From Methanoculleus oceani (GTDB taxonomy: Archaea > Halobacteriota > Methanomicrobia > Methanomicrobiales > Methanoculleaceae): DNA of 64,000 nt. The notes under the pieces are model-generated. The model worked only from the letters and a program-made list of their open reading frames with translations. It had not been told where the DNA came from and searched no databases. The DNA lies in the NCBI RefSeq assembly GCF_023702065.1, contig NZ_QFDM01000001.1:620001-684000 (forward strand). The letters are read 5' to 3'. Positions 25,487 through 33,904 of the stretch are shown in pieces. Within the stretch, counting starts at the first letter, position 1, and each line of letters begins with the position of its first letter. The position numbers and the translations under genes were made by a program.

Positions 25487-26299
25487 TCACTCCTCCCCGA
25501 GGCGGCGGAGAGCCTCTTTTGCCGCGAGCATCGCCGCCCCCTGCTTGGTCCGTGCCTCCCCCTCACCGAGGGAAGCCCCCCCGACGGCCACCCGGGCTGC
25601 CCAGATCGGGCAGCTCCCGGGTCCCGTCTGGCGGAAGGTGTAATCGATCCCGCCGAGGTTCTCCCGGGCTGCGTGTTCCTGGAGTCTTCCCCGGTAGTTC
25701 CTGCGGGTGTCGCATTCTGCGATCTCGCCCTCGAAGATCGCGAGCACCACCTCCCGGGCCACGGTAAGGCCGCGGTCGAGGTAGATAGCACCGATCAGGG
25801 CCTCGAACGCGTCGGCGATGATGGAGGCGGTCAGCACCTGCCCCCGCCGCCGGATGGCGCTGTCGATGCCGAGGCCCTGCTGGAGCACGATGTCGGCGAG
25901 TTTCGTGTTCCTCGTCACCTGGAGCCTCCGGTTCATCTCCCCCGGCGGGAGGTCGTACTCGCCGTAAAGGTGATCGGCGATGATGAAGTCAAGGATGTAG
26001 TTCCCCAGAAACTCAAGCCGCTCGTTGTCGTCGATCGCCGCTAACGGGTACTCTCCAGTGTTTGTGTACGACCGGTGGGTCAACGCCCGGTCGTAGAGGG
26101 GGAGGGCGGCATCGGCGACATCGGTTATCCCGAACGGGGGGCGGGCGAGGAGCGCGCACACCTCCGCCTCACGCTCACGGCTGGCGGGCTCCGGGCGTCC
26201 GGGATATTGCTGCCCGAGGAGGCTGCCGATACGAAGTTTTTTCCAGATGGTGGAGAATCTCATGGTTGTCGGGTGCAGGGCGTCCCGCTGCTCTTCCAT
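25487..26299 (-). CDS. rnc: Ribonuclease III with an Asp-to-Asn change in the catalytic motif
   Basis: A 270-residue RNase III. The nuclease domain has NERLEFLGNYILDFIIAD (residues about 92-109) and ADAFEALIGAIYLD (Asp163, Glu166). The C-terminal dsRNA-binding domain runs from about residue 195 to 268. In the signature, Asn100 replaces the metal-binding Asp of ERLEFLGD, while Glu96, Asp163 and Glu166 remain. The family cleaves double-stranded RNA and is rare in archaea. A TTTATCC box about 25 bases upstream suggests a leaderless start at 26299; an ATG 12 codons inside is an alternative. It is followed after four bases by the DUF362 gene. Confidence 0.92.
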   Translation of the reverse strand: MEEQRDALHPTTMRFSTIWKKLRIGSLLGQQYPGRPEPASREREAEVCALLARPPFGITDVADAALPLYDRALTHRSYTNTGEYPLAAIDDNERLEFLGNYILDFIIADHLYGEYDLPPGEMNRRLQVTRNTKLADIVLQQGLGIDSAIRRRGQVLTASIIADAFEALIGAIYLDRGLTVAREVVLAIFEGEIAECDTRRNYRGRLQEHAARENLGGIDYTFRQTGPGSCPIWAARVAVGGASLGEGEARTKQGAAMLAAKEALRRLGEE

Positions 26300-26390
26300 A
26301 GAATGGCATTCCTCCTGCCGGATAAACCTTTGCCGGATACGGGGAAGCGGGAAACCTTTTCGTCGTCCCGGGAGAGAGATCTCTATCGTA

Positions 26391-27140
26391 ATGCAGTCCG
26401 CAACAGGCGGGGCAGACAGGCATGTCTACCTGGACATCGAGTTCGGTTACGTCTACGGCACCTGCCGTGGGGTCATGATGCCGATCGAGATCGGTGCGGT
26501 CGTCCACCGGCCGGAGGATGACAGCGTCCGCTACGCCGGGGAGCAGTTCCGGTATGACGTCGACGTCGAGATCTGGAAGAAGGTGACCGACCCGTGCGGC
26601 AAAACCGTCGGTGTCTCGACGACCGTGGCGAACACGGGCCGCGGCGAGTACGGGATGGCTTACGACCACTCCTTTCGTGTCTCAGACGATGAGGTGCCGG
26701 CGGCGGAAGAAACCGCCCGGCATGCGTTTGGAGACCTGCGTCTCTTTATGGAATCGATGATCCCGGCAGGGGATATCCCGGCGATAGTCGTCTTTGCTGC
26801 GGATATGGAGAAGAAAGCCTTCCGGGCCGCAAACGTCTCGCTCGACGGATGCATGCTGGTCGACCTCCAGCGGGAGATCAGGCGGCACTTTAAGATGAAA
26901 CAGGTCCTCTCCCTCGACCGCCTCGCCCGGCTCATCGATTTCAATATCGGCGAATCCGCCGTCGCCTCGACAAACTTCAGGTATCCCTTCCCCCGGGAGT
27001 ACCGCCACCTCCTCTCTGCCCACAGGGGGATGGGCGATGCCGTCCGGATGTTTCTGCTCGCACGCGAGTACCAGGAGAGGCTCCCGAGCCTCGAGGCCCG
27101 CATCCGCACCCTGATCGAGACCTGCGAGAACGACGGGTGA
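26391..27140 (+). CDS. DEDDh exonuclease-like protein
   Basis: A 249-residue protein I do not recognise by name. YLDIEFGYVYG with PIEIGAVVH near the N-terminus resembles exonuclease motif I (D-x-E). FAADMEKKAF near residue 145 could be motif II. AHRGMGDAVRMFLLAREY near residue 215 matches motif III (H-x4-D). Together these suggest an RNase-H-fold 3'-5' exonuclease for RNA or DNA ends. It is divergent from rnc. Upstream lies a GAGAGATCTCT palindrome at 26374-26384. The frame is open further upstream but reads into rnc. Confidence 0.72.
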   Translation: MQSATGGADRHVYLDIEFGYVYGTCRGVMMPIEIGAVVHRPEDDSVRYAGEQFRYDVDVEIWKKVTDPCGKTVGVSTTVANTGRGEYGMAYDHSFRVSDDEVPAAEETARHAFGDLRLFMESMIPAGDIPAIVVFAADMEKKAFRAANVSLDGCMLVDLQREIRRHFKMKQVLSLDRLARLIDFNIGESAVASTNFRYPFPREYRHLLSAHRGMGDAVRMFLLAREYQERLPSLEARIRTLIETCENDG

Positions 27141-27155
27141 GGGATGGGGGGCCTG

Positions 27156-28421
27156 TCAGGAATCGTTCTTCACCGGGAGTGGTGTTCCGTCTCCCCGCAC
27201 CGGGGATTCAGGTGCGGGTCCGCGGCTTTCGGGCGACGTCAGAATCGGTGCCCGGGGTCCGGTCAGCAGGATTTCGACCTCGGTACCCTCACAGATGCTT
27301 CCGGTGCCTGCGGGGACGTGCAGGTAGGCGTTTGCATGCACCATGGTCATCTGCGTCCCGGCCCCCCGGGGCAGGGGGGTGGCGACATATCGGTCGGCGA
27401 TCCGGGAGACGGTGAGGAGAACAAACTCGTCATAGCCGGGATCTGCCACGACCGTTCCGGCGAGCCGGGCAGGAAGGCGCTCCGCCGGTCGGGGGTAAAA
27501 CCCCCACGCCGCAAGCAGCGGGAGAGCGAGTTCCCGTACGACCGTCAGTGCGGCGATCGGGTGACCCGGAAGCCCTATGACTGGTTTGCCGTCGATCCGT
27601 CCGATGATCGCCGGTTTTCCGGGTTTCATCGCAATGCCGTGGACGAGCACCTCCCCGAGATCGCCGACGACGCCGGCGGTGAAGTCGCGGGTGCCCGCCG
27701 ATGACCCGGCGGAGACCAGAAGCAGGTCGTTCTCCCGGATGCCCTTCCTGATGGCCTGTCGAAGATTGCGTGGGTCGTCGCGGACGATTCCGTAGCGGGT
27801 CGAGAGGGCCCCGGCCTCACCGAGCAACGCCGCCGCAACGGCGGTGTTGCTCTCGATCACCTGACCGGGTCCCGGGCGCTCGCCTGCCGGGACCAGTTCG
27901 CTCCCCGTCGGAATGAGACCGACCTTCACGCTCCGTACGTCGACCGCGACGATCCCGTAGGAGAGGAGTGCCCCGATGTCGCAGGGGCGTATCCGGTGTC
28001 CGGCGGGGAGGATCGGGTCGCCCTGCCGGATCTCGGTGCCGGCCGGATGGATATGTTCACCGTGGAGCACCGCCTTCCCGGTGGTCCAGTCCCCCTCCTC
28101 CCCGGCGACGTCCTCGATCATGACGACCGCATCGTAGCCTGGAGGGATCGTGTTCCCGGTATTCACCCGGTGGGAGTTTGAGAGATGAACCCGGGTCCCG
28201 GCGCTCGCTCCGATGGTCTCGCTGCTCACGACGGCAAAGCCGTCTCTTGCTGCAATATCCGTTGCCGGGACCGTCAGGGGCGAGTAGACGGGTCTTACCG
28301 TCACCTGCCCGGCCGCCCCGGCCACCGGGACCCGGATAGTCCGGTCAGGACGCGGAAAGGTGGACCGCATCAGATCCAGGACTTCTGCAAGCGGCTTTGT
28401 TGCGAGGCAGCGCCTCATCAT
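27156..28421 (-). CDS. moeA: Molybdopterin molybdenumtransferase MoeA
   Basis: A 421-residue protein with the four-domain MoeA layout. PATDIAARDGFAVVS is the start of the active-site block, TGNTIPPGYDAVVMIEDV follows, and the MoaB-like domain has LIPTGSELVP, SAGSSAGTRDF and GIAMKPGKPAIIG with GLPGHPIAAL. It inserts Mo or W into adenylylated molybdopterin. It lies downstream of and on the same strand as fwdDBAC, whose product needs this cofactor, but a T6 run between them may separate the transcripts. The end of the protein has a Pro/Arg-rich tail. Confidence 0.94.
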   Translation of the reverse strand: MMRRCLATKPLAEVLDLMRSTFPRPDRTIRVPVAGAAGQVTVRPVYSPLTVPATDIAARDGFAVVSSETIGASAGTRVHLSNSHRVNTGNTIPPGYDAVVMIEDVAGEEGDWTTGKAVLHGEHIHPAGTEIRQGDPILPAGHRIRPCDIGALLSYGIVAVDVRSVKVGLIPTGSELVPAGERPGPGQVIESNTAVAAALLGEAGALSTRYGIVRDDPRNLRQAIRKGIRENDLLLVSAGSSAGTRDFTAGVVGDLGEVLVHGIAMKPGKPAIIGRIDGKPVIGLPGHPIAALTVVRELALPLLAAWGFYPRPAERLPARLAGTVVADPGYDEFVLLTVSRIADRYVATPLPRGAGTQMTMVHANAYLHVPAGTGSICEGTEVEILLTGPRAPILTSPESRGPAPESPVRGDGTPLPVKNDS

Positions 28422-28477
28422 GGTGTTACGCCCGCCCGGTCGCCTGCTCCCGAAGAGCCTGTCACTCTCGCCTGGAG

Positions 28478-28483
28478 AAAAAA
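28478..28483 (-). terminator. Poly-T terminator after fwdC
   Basis: Six consecutive T on the minus strand directly follow the fwdC stop codon and precede moeA. Confidence 0.5.
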
Positions 28484-28484
28484 G

Positions 28485-29285
28485 TTAGATTCTGGTGTAG
28501 AGGTTTGCATACACCGTCTTGCCCTTCGCGACCGGATGACGTTCGCCGAGGTCTCCGATGTGGTGGGCGAAGCGGGCGGTCTCGCCGTCGACCTCCTGCT
28601 CCACCTCGCCGACCATCGAAAATCCCGGGAGCGGGTTCTCGATCGTCCCGTAGACGTAGATGTCGCCTTTCACCATCTGCCCGCCGACACGGCCCTTGGC
28701 GTTGCCCTTGACGACGACGGTGCCGCCTTCGCCGTGGGTGGAGATGTGGATATCCGCATCGCCGCCGATGATGATCGTCCCGCCGTTGATGAACGTGGCC
28801 GTATCGTTGCCGACGCTCCCGGCGACCCGGATCAGCCCGCCCTGCATGCCGCGCCATTCGCCGCGGGGCGATGAGCCCAGGTGGCTTCCGGCGTTTCCGT
28901 CGACGATCAACTCGCCGCCTTCCATCCCGATGCCGCTGAACGAGTCGACGTTTCCTTTGACGTGGATCTTACCGCCCTTCATCCAGCCGCCGATGTACAT
29001 GTCGGCGTTGCCTTCGATGACGATCTCGCCTGCAGTCATCTGCTGGCCGATCCTTTTCACACGGGTGCAGTCTCCGCGGAGGACGATCTTCGTTTCGGCC
29101 GCCGTCGCCCCGCCGTCGCCTGCAACCGTAAAGTACTTCCCGAGCGGGCTCTTCTGCTTGCCTTCCCAGACATCGAGGGCGGCGATCTCGGCGGCCTTCT
29201 TGCCTGCGAAGTTGTCCGGGGTGATGCTCTGCCCCTCGAGAAGGAGTTCGGAGGGGTTGGTCAGGGTAAGGATTACTGTCTTCAT
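28485..29285 (-). CDS. fwdC: Formylmethanofuran dehydrogenase subunit C
   Basis: A 266-residue subunit built of repeated beta-helix turns with the G-x-x-x-x-x-G pattern (for example GEIVIEGNADMYIGGWMKGG and GNVDSFSGIGMEGGELIVDG), as in glutamate synthase C-terminal and FwdC domains. It is a scaffold subunit of the complex that fixes CO2 on methanofuran. The ATG at 29285 has a GAGGTGAT site; an in-frame GTG at 29297 is less likely. Last gene of fwdDBAC. Confidence 0.95.
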   Translation of the reverse strand: MKTVILTLTNPSELLLEGQSITPDNFAGKKAAEIAALDVWEGKQKSPLGKYFTVAGDGGATAAETKIVLRGDCTRVKRIGQQMTAGEIVIEGNADMYIGGWMKGGKIHVKGNVDSFSGIGMEGGELIVDGNAGSHLGSSPRGEWRGMQGGLIRVAGSVGNDTATFINGGTIIIGGDADIHISTHGEGGTVVVKGNAKGRVGGQMVKGDIYVYGTIENPLPGFSMVGEVEQEVDGETARFAHHIGDLGERHPVAKGKTVYANLYTRI

Positions 29286-29298
29286 GCTTATCATCACC

Positions 29299-31005
29299 TC
29301 ATTCTGTCGCGTCGACCTCGATCACCCGCGGGTTGTGGAGGTGTTCCTCGAAGAGCGAGTAGTTGTCGAGCTTCACGCTGTAGTGCCTGAGGAAGTGCTC
29401 GTAGATGTCCCTCTGCACCTGTGCGTTCTCCGGGACCTTTACGTCGACCCAGACGGTCCGCTTTGCGGGTTCCGCGACGACTTCGCCGTCCCGGACGGTA
29501 ACGACGCCGTCCTTGACCAGCCAGGCGCACCGGGCGAAAGCCTTCTCGATCTCTGCCGGGTCGGAGGGCATACTCTCGGGGTTGAGGGCGTAGACGGCGA
29601 TGTCGGCATCCATGCCGGGAGCGAGCCCGCCGTAGGTGTTGCTGACGCCGAGCGCCTTTGCCGGCCCGGCACGGGTCATCTGCGCGATCTCGTAGAGGCT
29701 GAGTTCGCGATCGATGCTGTCGATGGAAGTGGCGTCGATCGTCTTATCGAGCCACTTGAACGTCTTCATGGTCGCGTCACGCGCCGCCCTGCTCATCAGC
29801 CAGGTGATGACCTGCGGGTAGCGGGTGAACGGTCCTGCGTTCGGGTGGTCGGTGGTGACGAACGTCCGCATCGGGTCTTTTGCGAGCAGCGCGAGTTCCA
29901 GGCCGACGGCCCACTGGATGGTGCAGACCTTGACCTTCGGGCTGTAGATGTAGGGCACGACGCCCGCGGCGGTCTCGAGCTCCACATCCACGTTTGCCCA
30001 CTTCAGGTGGTTGAGGGAGCACAGGTGGTGCTCGAACGGCCCGTCGGCGGTCATGGTCGTGGTCTCGTCGAGGGTCACCTGGCCCATGTCGATGGTGATG
30101 TTCTCGTGGGCGTTCACGTAGTCCATGACGTCTTTTGCCCGGGACTCGAAGTTCCCCCACGAGTCGCCGCCGTAGGAGTGGAACTGGAGGTGCGTCAGGT
30201 GCAGCACCTGCTCGCGGCCGAAGTTGTTCTTCGGGGCGTAGCCCTCGGCGAGTTTGAGCGATTCGAGGGTATCGGTGTAGTTACCCGGGTTTCCGAGGTT
30301 GTTACAGTGCAGGTGCACGGAGTGGGGGAGGCCGAGATGCTCGTTCGTCTCGATGAGCCCCTTCACGATCTCTGCCGGAGTGATGTCGAAGTAGGGAACC
30401 GGGTCGTGGATGTTTACACAGTTCAGCCCCCATCCCCAGGCCTCGGAGCCGCCGGGGTTGACGACCTTGATGCCGAACCCGCGGGTTGCCCTGAGAAGCC
30501 AGGCGGTATACGCGGCGTTGTTCTCGATCTCGTTGTTCTTGAGGTATTCAAGGGTAAACCAGTTGTTCCCGAAGACCGGCATCGCGGCGTTGTCGATGAT
30601 CGGGGTATCCCGTATTTCTTCGTGGACGTGCGGGGAATGGAGCGGGGGCATCGCCGCCTCGTTGACGAAGACGTAGCCCATCCGCGCGTAGTCGTAGCCG
30701 GTCTTGAACGTTGAGGGGACCGAGAAGCCCATCTCCATGCGGCTGCAACGCTTGAGGGGGCTCTTGAAGAGCTTGTCCTCCGGGCGGAAGAGCCGGCCGA
30801 CGTTCACTTTCGGCCCGACCACGTGGGAGTGAATGTCGACACCGCCCGCCATAACGGTCATGCCGGCGGCGTCGATCGTCTTCGGGTTCTTGAGAGCGCT
30901 CGTCTCGACGATCTTCCCGTCTTTGACACCGATGTCCATGCGGTTGCCCTTGATACCCTGCAGGGGGTCAAAGACGAACCCGTTCCTGATCAGTAGTTCG
31001 CTCAT
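29299..31005 (-). CDS. fwdA: Formylmethanofuran dehydrogenase subunit A
   Basis: A 568-residue amidohydrolase-like subunit. GGVDIHSHVVGPKVNVGRL holds the first metal His pair, HLHCNNLGNPGNY and HLTHLQFHSYGGD hold further His ligands, and TTDHPNAGPFTRYP contains the catalytic Asp. This subunit condenses formate, made by FwdB, with methanofuran. A GGAGG site lies eight bases before the ATG, and the fwdB stop is three bases upstream. Confidence 0.96.
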   Translation of the reverse strand: MSELLIRNGFVFDPLQGIKGNRMDIGVKDGKIVETSALKNPKTIDAAGMTVMAGGVDIHSHVVGPKVNVGRLFRPEDKLFKSPLKRCSRMEMGFSVPSTFKTGYDYARMGYVFVNEAAMPPLHSPHVHEEIRDTPIIDNAAMPVFGNNWFTLEYLKNNEIENNAAYTAWLLRATRGFGIKVVNPGGSEAWGWGLNCVNIHDPVPYFDITPAEIVKGLIETNEHLGLPHSVHLHCNNLGNPGNYTDTLESLKLAEGYAPKNNFGREQVLHLTHLQFHSYGGDSWGNFESRAKDVMDYVNAHENITIDMGQVTLDETTTMTADGPFEHHLCSLNHLKWANVDVELETAAGVVPYIYSPKVKVCTIQWAVGLELALLAKDPMRTFVTTDHPNAGPFTRYPQVITWLMSRAARDATMKTFKWLDKTIDATSIDSIDRELSLYEIAQMTRAGPAKALGVSNTYGGLAPGMDADIAVYALNPESMPSDPAEIEKAFARCAWLVKDGVVTVRDGEVVAEPAKRTVWVDVKVPENAQVQRDIYEHFLRHYSVKLDNYSLFEEHLHNPRVIEVDATE

Positions 31006-31008
31006 GTC

Positions 31009-32379
31009 TCACTCCTCCGCACGTACGCCTTCCGGCGCGGCCTTTGCCTGCCCTTTCGCGGCCTCTTCGGCCTCAAGTTCGCAGAGCCTCTTGTGGATCC
31101 GCTCGAAGAGTTCCTCGTCGCTGATGACGCCCTCGGGCGGATCGATGACCTTGCGGTACTGGATCGGGACGTTGTCCATCCGATAGACGATGCCCGGGAC
31201 CTCGACCCCGACGATCCCCACCGGGATGTGAAGGTCGGAGATCTCGCTTGCCATGCAGATGTTCGGGTCGACGGTGATCCAGGGGTGCTTCCGGAGGTGC
31301 TTGACCGCCTCGATCGGGAAGTGGGCGCCCGCATCGGTTCCCACATTGAAGAAGGCGTCCACCTCGTCGCGCATGGCAAGATCGACGGAGCTCGTCTCGC
31401 CGGGGTTCATGTAGGCGATATCCTTCTTCGTCAGGTCCAGACAGTAGGGGTAACCGTACTGCCACGACCAGACCGCGCCCGGCCCGGTGATGTTGTAGTG
31501 GCCCCGCATCGCCATGATCGTCCACTTGGTGAAGTCGTTCAAGTCGCGGGTCAGGCTGATGGCGATGTCCACGTTGTGGTTCCTGCCGTCGGAGTGACAG
31601 AGTCCCATGCCGTAGAAGATGGTGCCGAACCGGGCCTTCTTCAGGATATTGGCGACCTCGAGGATCTGCTCCCGCTTGATCCCGGCGACAACGTCCGGGA
31701 TCTCGTGGCCCCGGACGACGGCACGGAACGCGTCGAAGAGCTCGTAGTCGTGCCCCTGCTGCACCTGCAGGTAGATATCCGCCACCTGGGCGGTGTCGGT
31801 GTGCCGGGGATCGATGACGATGATCTTGCGGCTCTTCTGGCCCTTGCCGGTGAAGAAACCGCGGGGGAAGATCGAGTAGCGGGACATGTGCCGCGGGTGG
31901 GCATGGGCGGGGTTTGCGCCCCAGTAGACGATGACGTCGGCCCGGTTCTTCGTCTCGCCGAGGGTGCAGCTCGGGTAGCCGTTGTCGAATATGGCCAAAA
32001 AGGAGCTTCCGTGGCAGATAGACGCGCAGTTATCGAGCACGGCCCCCGCCTTCTCGGCGACCTTGGCCGCGGCGGCCATGCCCTCGCAGTTGGTCGATCC
32101 GAACCCGTAGATCAGGGGTTTCTTCGCATTGTGGAGTACTTTTGCCGCGTAGTCGACCGCCTCATCGTAGGAGATGTCCTTGTAGGTGCCGTCCGGCTGG
32201 CGGAGGCGGGGGAGCCGGATCCTCTCGCCGCCTGTCGCGTGGTGGAAGATCTGGTTGCCGATGGCACAGGCATTCTCCACCTCGAGGATCTGTTTTCCGT
32301 CGTCCGATACGGTCACGACAAGGTCGTCGCAGCAGACGCCGCAGTATGGGCATCCGACGTTTTCAACTTTCTTTGGCAT
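31009..32379 (-). CDS. fwdB: Formylmethanofuran dehydrogenase subunit B (Mo/W-pterin, Cys type)
   Basis: A 456-residue catalytic subunit of the molybdopterin oxidoreductase superfamily. The N-terminal GCPYCGVCCDDL begins the [4Fe-4S] binding set, and LDNCASICHGSSFLAIFDNG carries the Cys expected to ligate Mo or W, so this is the Cys rather than the selenocysteine form. The C-terminal tail is Ala/Glu-rich. It reduces CO2 to formate. A TAATG overlap joins it to fwdD. The metal used cannot be told from sequence. Confidence 0.95.
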   Translation of the reverse strand: MPKKVENVGCPYCGVCCDDLVVTVSDDGKQILEVENACAIGNQIFHHATGGERIRLPRLRQPDGTYKDISYDEAVDYAAKVLHNAKKPLIYGFGSTNCEGMAAAAKVAEKAGAVLDNCASICHGSSFLAIFDNGYPSCTLGETKNRADVIVYWGANPAHAHPRHMSRYSIFPRGFFTGKGQKSRKIIVIDPRHTDTAQVADIYLQVQQGHDYELFDAFRAVVRGHEIPDVVAGIKREQILEVANILKKARFGTIFYGMGLCHSDGRNHNVDIAISLTRDLNDFTKWTIMAMRGHYNITGPGAVWSWQYGYPYCLDLTKKDIAYMNPGETSSVDLAMRDEVDAFFNVGTDAGAHFPIEAVKHLRKHPWITVDPNICMASEISDLHIPVGIVGVEVPGIVYRMDNVPIQYRKVIDPPEGVISDEELFERIHKRLCELEAEEAAKGQAKAAPEGVRAEE

Positions 32380-32792
32380 TACTGATCACCTCTCCACATC
32401 CCGACGGCCCCCTGGACAAGTTCGAGCGCACTCTTGCGCCTCTCCCCGTTGACGGGCTCAACCGTCACGGGAAAGCCGCTGTACTGGGGTTCCCCCGTTG
32501 CCTGGGTCCGTGGAGGAACCACCTGGTTTGCCCAGACACCCTGGGGGATGAACGCAAGACCGGGGTAGAGCGACTGACGTCCCCTGACGGTCTTGACGAT
32601 CACGCTTCCGCACTCGCTCGTCACCCGTACAAGCTGGTTCGGGACCAGACCGAGCGCTCTGACGTCGTCGTCGTGCATCTCGATGATCGAGCAGGCCTCG
32701 AAGTATTCCGGGGTTGTCTTGCCCTTTTCCATCGCGACGCCTTCTTCGATGGAGCGCTGGGTGATCATGTTCAACGTAATCTTGTTCGCCAT
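32379..32792 (-). CDS. fwdD: Formylmethanofuran dehydrogenase subunit D
   Basis: A 137-residue subunit corresponding to the C-terminal molybdopterin-dinucleotide-binding domain of larger oxidoreductases. ACSIIEMHDDDVRALGL and VIVKTVRGRQSLYPGLAFIPQGVW match the family. A GAGG site lies eight bases before the ATG. First gene of the operon, preceded by an unusually long leader. Confidence 0.93.
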   Translation of the reverse strand: MANKITLNMITQRSIEEGVAMEKGKTTPEYFEACSIIEMHDDDVRALGLVPNQLVRVTSECGSVIVKTVRGRQSLYPGLAFIPQGVWANQVVPPRTQATGEPQYSGFPVTVEPVNGERRKSALELVQGAVGMWRGDQ

Positions 32793-33067
32793 TGTTTTGC
32801 CTCAATGTAGTTGGTAGGGCCGGTCTTCCGAAGTTCCGGCGAGTCGGCCCCGTAGGGTGTGGTGCTCCCAGTACGGCCCTCGATGGGCTCTCCTCTGCGT
32901 TACGGGAGGATCTATCGGGGCTTTCCATACCTGGCAGGGCGGACCCTCCTGCACGGCGAGGGTCTGCCGGCCGGGTCCCCGGAATACACCGGAAAACCAA
33001 TCGATATGCAGAGGAGCTCCTCACCTGAGGGAATAGAAGCTCTCCGGGCGGAGCACCGGACGGATCG
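32793..33067 (-). promoter_or_regulatory. Long, pairing-rich 5' leader of the fwd operon
   Basis: The nearest good TATA box upstream of fwdD is about 300 bases away, so about 275 bases should be transcribed but untranslated. The stretch is G/C-rich and has several self-complementary segments: a perfect GAGGAGCTCCTC palindrome (33011-33022), a GCTC/GAGC hairpin (33040-33055), GGACCC/GGGTCC segments and a TTCCG/CGGAA pairing near 32826-32838. No gene fits here. Confidence 0.45.
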
Positions 33068-33089
33068 CTTTGTCATAACTTGTAATGTT

Positions 33090-33099
33090 TTGTATTTAA
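33090..33099 (-). promoter_or_regulatory. TATA box of the fwd operon
   Basis: On the minus strand GTTAAATACA is a clear archaeal TATA box in an A/T-rich patch, and transcription would start near 33066. The same patch is nearly symmetrical and could also direct transcription rightwards. Confidence 0.5.
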
Positions 33100-33720
33100 C
33101 CATTCCGGATTTGTAAGTAGTTGAAGATGACAAACGTTACATTGAGCATTTTAGTGGGCATTCCTTTTTACCTGGAGAGGTGGCGGGATCTGTTGAGAAA
33201 TGTCACGATATTGAGCAGTTCCGGGCTGGTCGCCCCGGCGGCGCTGGTGTGCGATGTGATTGCCGTGCCGGTGTGCGGGGATTTCGGGCCTTCCTTATCC
33301 CGGTTGGGAGCCATGGGGGCGGGTCGAGAGAGGCAGGAAACCGACCCCCATCTCTCTGGATGCGCAGGAGCGGGGGTCCATGCCGGCAGACCCGGGACGG
33401 GGCTGTACGATCCTGCTGCTGATACGTTCGAGTGCGATGGCTTGCGAGGAGTGTCATATAATCACATCGCATTTACTTCTGGCCGCTGTTGTGTGGATTC
33501 TGGAAAAGAAGGTCTGACTATCAGCGTTCCCTGGAATCCTCACCTCTCCGGGTAAGATTATATATCTCAAAATCCAACCTATAGAGTCGGGTGTAATTGA
33601 GCACCTTTCGGCAAGAAAAATCTTAACTATTGCTATTAGTATTGTCTTATTTATTATTTAATATGTGTTCCTCTCCCCCTCCCTCCGGGCCCCTTCGTCT
33701 CGAATATGGTGCCGGGAGAA
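33100..33720. other. Fwd-mcr intergenic region, distal part
   Basis: No supported gene. A 144-codon frame (33121-33555) exists on the plus strand, but its codon use differs from real genes here, it has no ribosome site and no recognisable motif. A GATTATATATC TATA box (33556-33566) is a possible distal mcr promoter. From about 33560 the DNA turns strongly A/T-rich, unlike the rest of the window. Confidence 0.5.
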
Positions 33721-33735
33721 ATCCTTTTTAAGGAT
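33721..33735. repeat. Inverted repeat upstream of mcr (ATCCTT/AAGGAT)
   Basis: A perfect six-base inverted repeat with a three-T spacer, about 250 bases before mcrB. Possible operator or hairpin. Confidence 0.45.
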
Positions 33736-33738
33736 CGC

Positions 33739-33761
33739 GTTCAACCATTTGAACCGTTCAA
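33739..33761. repeat. GTTCAA-N4-TTGAAC palindrome plus a third half-site
   Basis: Perfect 6+4+6 inverted repeat (33739-33754), followed after one base by another GTTCAA (33756-33761). The spacing of the half-sites resembles a dimeric regulator site. Lies in the mcr upstream region. Confidence 0.5.
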
Positions 33762-33797
33762 TCTCGATTTTAAAATATCCGTTTGGAAATATAATCG

Positions 33798-33817
33798 ACA
33801 TAAATATTACTTTATGT
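33798..33817. repeat. ACATAAA-N6-TTTATGT palindrome upstream of mcr
   Basis: Perfect seven-base inverted repeat with a six-base spacer. It is A/T-rich, and the candidate proximal TATA boxes follow at 33842-33872. It could be an operator or part of the promoter itself. Confidence 0.5.
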
Positions 33818-33841
33818 AAAAAAGTCCGCGTTAATTCGCAA

Positions 33842-33887
33842 ATTTTATTAATAGCTCTCCTTCTACTCTTATAGTCCCTTTTGGGAC
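33842..33887 (+). promoter_or_regulatory. Candidate proximal mcr promoter with GTCCC-TTTT-GGGAC dyad
   Basis: TTTTATTAATAG (about 33843-33854) and CTTATAG (33868-33874) are TATA candidates. A perfect GTCCC/GGGAC dyad with a TTTT spacer (33874-33887) lies where transcription would begin. The mcr leader would be about 90-110 bases. Confidence 0.5.
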
Positions 33888-33904
33888 GTGCAGTAGTGGC
33901 CTTC

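Noticed and set aside
24304-25791. A 495-residue version of the DUF362 protein
   Set aside because: The first 100 residues are rnc read in another frame; the GTG at 25482 has a proper ribosome site.
28660-30714. A 684-codon plus-strand frame across fwdC and fwdA
   Set aside because: Antisense to conserved fwd genes; no motif and no ribosome site.
33121-33555. 144-codon frame in the fwd-mcr gap
   Set aside because: Atypical codon use, no ribosome site, no motif; the region looks regulatory rather than coding.
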